From CAIYUC01 sp963682005 (lineage in GTDB: Bacteria; Bacteroidota; Bacteroidia; Bacteroidales; FEN-979), in contig OY820914.1 in assembly GCA_963682005.1 (NCBI GenBank), forward strand, positions 1,116,001-1,180,000: DNA of 64,000 bases. Direction: 5' to 3'. This document shows, piece by piece, positions 62,956 through 64,000 of the stretch. A model generated the notes under the pieces. That model did no database searches. It was not told the DNA's origin and saw only the letters and a list, made by a program, of their open reading frames with translations. Positions within the stretch are counted from its first letter, which is position 1, and each line of letters opens with the position of its first letter. The position numbers were made by a program, and so were the translations under genes.

Positions 62956-63273
62956 TTAATAAACAACGCCTATAGAATCACACAAAGGGATTGCTAGTTG
63001 CTTAATAATTGTTGGGATTTCCGGGAAACCAGTACTCCCTATAGTACTTCCCTGTGGCAGTGAAATTCTTTGAAACACATCGTATCCGGTATCAATGTTC
63101 TTCTTATACATACCAGGGACTTCAATGGTGCATCGGACTTCAAGGTTCGTTGAGCTTTGCATGTTAATTATTGGAGCAGAAGGGTGATCACTTGTAAAAG
63201 TGATCCACTCCGATTGAGAAATCCCCATTAGTGATAATCCAATGAAGATTAATGTCATATAAGTGCTTTTCAT
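62956..63273 (-). pseudogene. N-terminal part of the broken C25 peptidase gene
   Basis: 105 residues: signal peptide MKSTYMTLIFIGLSLMGISQ, then a gingipain-type propeptide (ISLPQGSTIGSTGFPEIPTI, AIPLCDSIGVVY). A TAA at 62956-62958 interrupts the frame; the following codons continue sensibly as ITDSIILNQYFVCPVPEV. So this is a simple nonsense mutation, not a gene boundary. Confidence 0.85.
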
Positions 63274-63421
63274 AATAAATGATTTTGGGTGGGTTAAGAT
63301 AAATGAACTATGTAGTGGTGTAAATATTGATGAATTTATTAAACAAATATTCTACAAGAATGAGGCAATTAAGAGGTCACCCGAATTTAAAAATTCGACG
63401 TATTTACTGCCTTTTTAACTG

Positions 63422-63898
63422 TCATTCCAATTTTGCAAAACAATCAGGTATCATCTTTTTTGGCATAATTGCCGGATCGCTTTTGTGATTGAATCCCTGA
63501 AGTTTTAAGGTCTTTGCACTGCTTATCCAGACATTAACTATGATCTCATCTTCTGATTCGACCAGAACACCCCATTCCCTTTCATCAATGTCTTCTGAAT
63601 GTGTTTCTCCGCAAGCCACAGTAAATGGACCCAGAACGGTGGTGTAGTCAAGACTGTAAATCCAGACAGTTGCCTGACACCCTCGTGTACCGGATACAGA
63701 CTTTATCTGAACATATACCCGTCTTCTTTCTTTCGTGTCTTTTGAATTCGGACCGGTGTTTTTTTCTCTGAAATTTGCATAGGAATTAACCTTTACATTG
63801 TAGGATGGAATTGGATAGGTTGGGATACCTTGGGAATAGGCACAATTGAACCCAAATACCATTGCCAGGATGATGGAAATACATAAATAGTTTTTCAT
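63422..63898 (-). CDS. small secreted protein of unknown function
   Basis: 158 residues. Signal peptide MKNYLCISIILAMVFGFNCAYSQ. The mature chain is beta-rich with the strands RRVYVQIKSVSGTRGCQATV, WIYSLDYTTVLGPFTVACGE and EDEIIVNVWISSAKTLKLQG; two cysteines (CQATV, VACGE) may form a disulphide. No sorting domain and no known family. Dispersed repeat copy D lies about 40 bases upstream. Confidence 0.7.
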   Translation of the reverse strand: MKNYLCISIILAMVFGFNCAYSQGIPTYPIPSYNVKVNSYANFREKNTGPNSKDTKERRRVYVQIKSVSGTRGCQATVWIYSLDYTTVLGPFTVACGETHSEDIDEREWGVLVESEDEIIVNVWISSAKTLKLQGFNHKSDPAIMPKKMIPDCFAKLE

Positions 63899-63940
63899 TG
63901 TTCTTCATTTTGAATTAATGTTCAGTGAATTATTTACCTG

Positions 63941-64000
63941 ACCAATATATGAAGGACAATTTCGTTCTGTAAATCTATTTTGTATACCAAAAAAGCGATC
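63941..64000. repeat. dispersed intergenic repeat, copy D (cut by window end)
   Basis: ATATATGAAGGACAATTTCG and TCTATTTTGTATACCAAAAA match the left part of copies A-C. A shorter piece with GGTCACCCGAATTTAAAAAT at about 63375-63405 may be the remains of a further copy upstream of the C25 gene. Confidence 0.7.

Overview
The window comes from a Bacteroidota chromosome, most likely an uncultured member of class Bacteroidia. The evidence is a -33 TTG / -7 TAnnTTTG promoter in front of tRNA-Asn, many secreted proteins ending in type IX secretion (T9SS) sorting domains, a DUF4382 lipoprotein, a PorT-like outer-membrane barrel and a GIGT/tail-fibre-like protein family. No taxon below class can be assigned from sequence alone.

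Layout. (1) 1-10.4 kb is conserved chromosome: CvpA and an Mla-type ATPase/permease pair on the minus strand, then on the plus strand a small lipoprotein, a SprT-like metalloprotease, mannose-1-phosphate guanylyltransferase, a GAF/multi-PAS hybrid-free histidine kinase with a receiver-only partner, a monohaem cytochrome-like lipoprotein, a DUF4382 lipoprotein and an outer-membrane barrel. (2) 10.4-25.9 kb is an AT-rich integrative island in tRNA-Asn(GTT). It is bounded by a 44-bp direct repeat of the tRNA 3' part, with a tyrosine integrase and an excisionase-like HTH gene at the right end. Cargo: a strongly structured RNA with its own terminator, small unknown proteins, a membrane protein plus Mrr-like nuclease pair interrupted by an IS5-type element, a second Mrr-like nuclease, and a copy of an IS91-like element. 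(3) 26-36 kb, all minus strand, holds a glycine-rich protein, a membrane/winged-helix protein, a small membrane protein and a DUF4407 protein in one apparent operon, then FISUMP, GH16 and aspartic-protease-like secreted proteins, and a tightly packed three-gene envelope module (CBS-like membrane protein, unknown protein, outer-membrane barrel). (4) 36.5-64 kb is a T9SS cargo region: SBBP/BNR propeller proteins, a GH5-like glycosidase, a gingipain-like C25 peptidase and two tail-fibre-like proteins.

The cargo region is decaying. The GH5-like gene is cut by two near-identical IS1380 elements. One of three BNR paralogues is cut by a second, identical copy of the IS91-like element. The C25 gene has a nonsense codon and a frame break with apparent loss of its catalytic middle. 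One tail-fibre gene is frameshifted. In the transposon cases I could rejoin the flanks by eye and recover an uninterrupted frame, which fixes the element ends and target duplications. A dispersed ~200-bp repeat with a GGGTGAC...GTCACCC palindrome lies upstream of several of these genes. Best candidates for new biology are the structured RNA at 11.55-11.69 kb, the membrane protein plus nuclease pair, the DUF4407/winged-helix operon and the three-gene envelope module.
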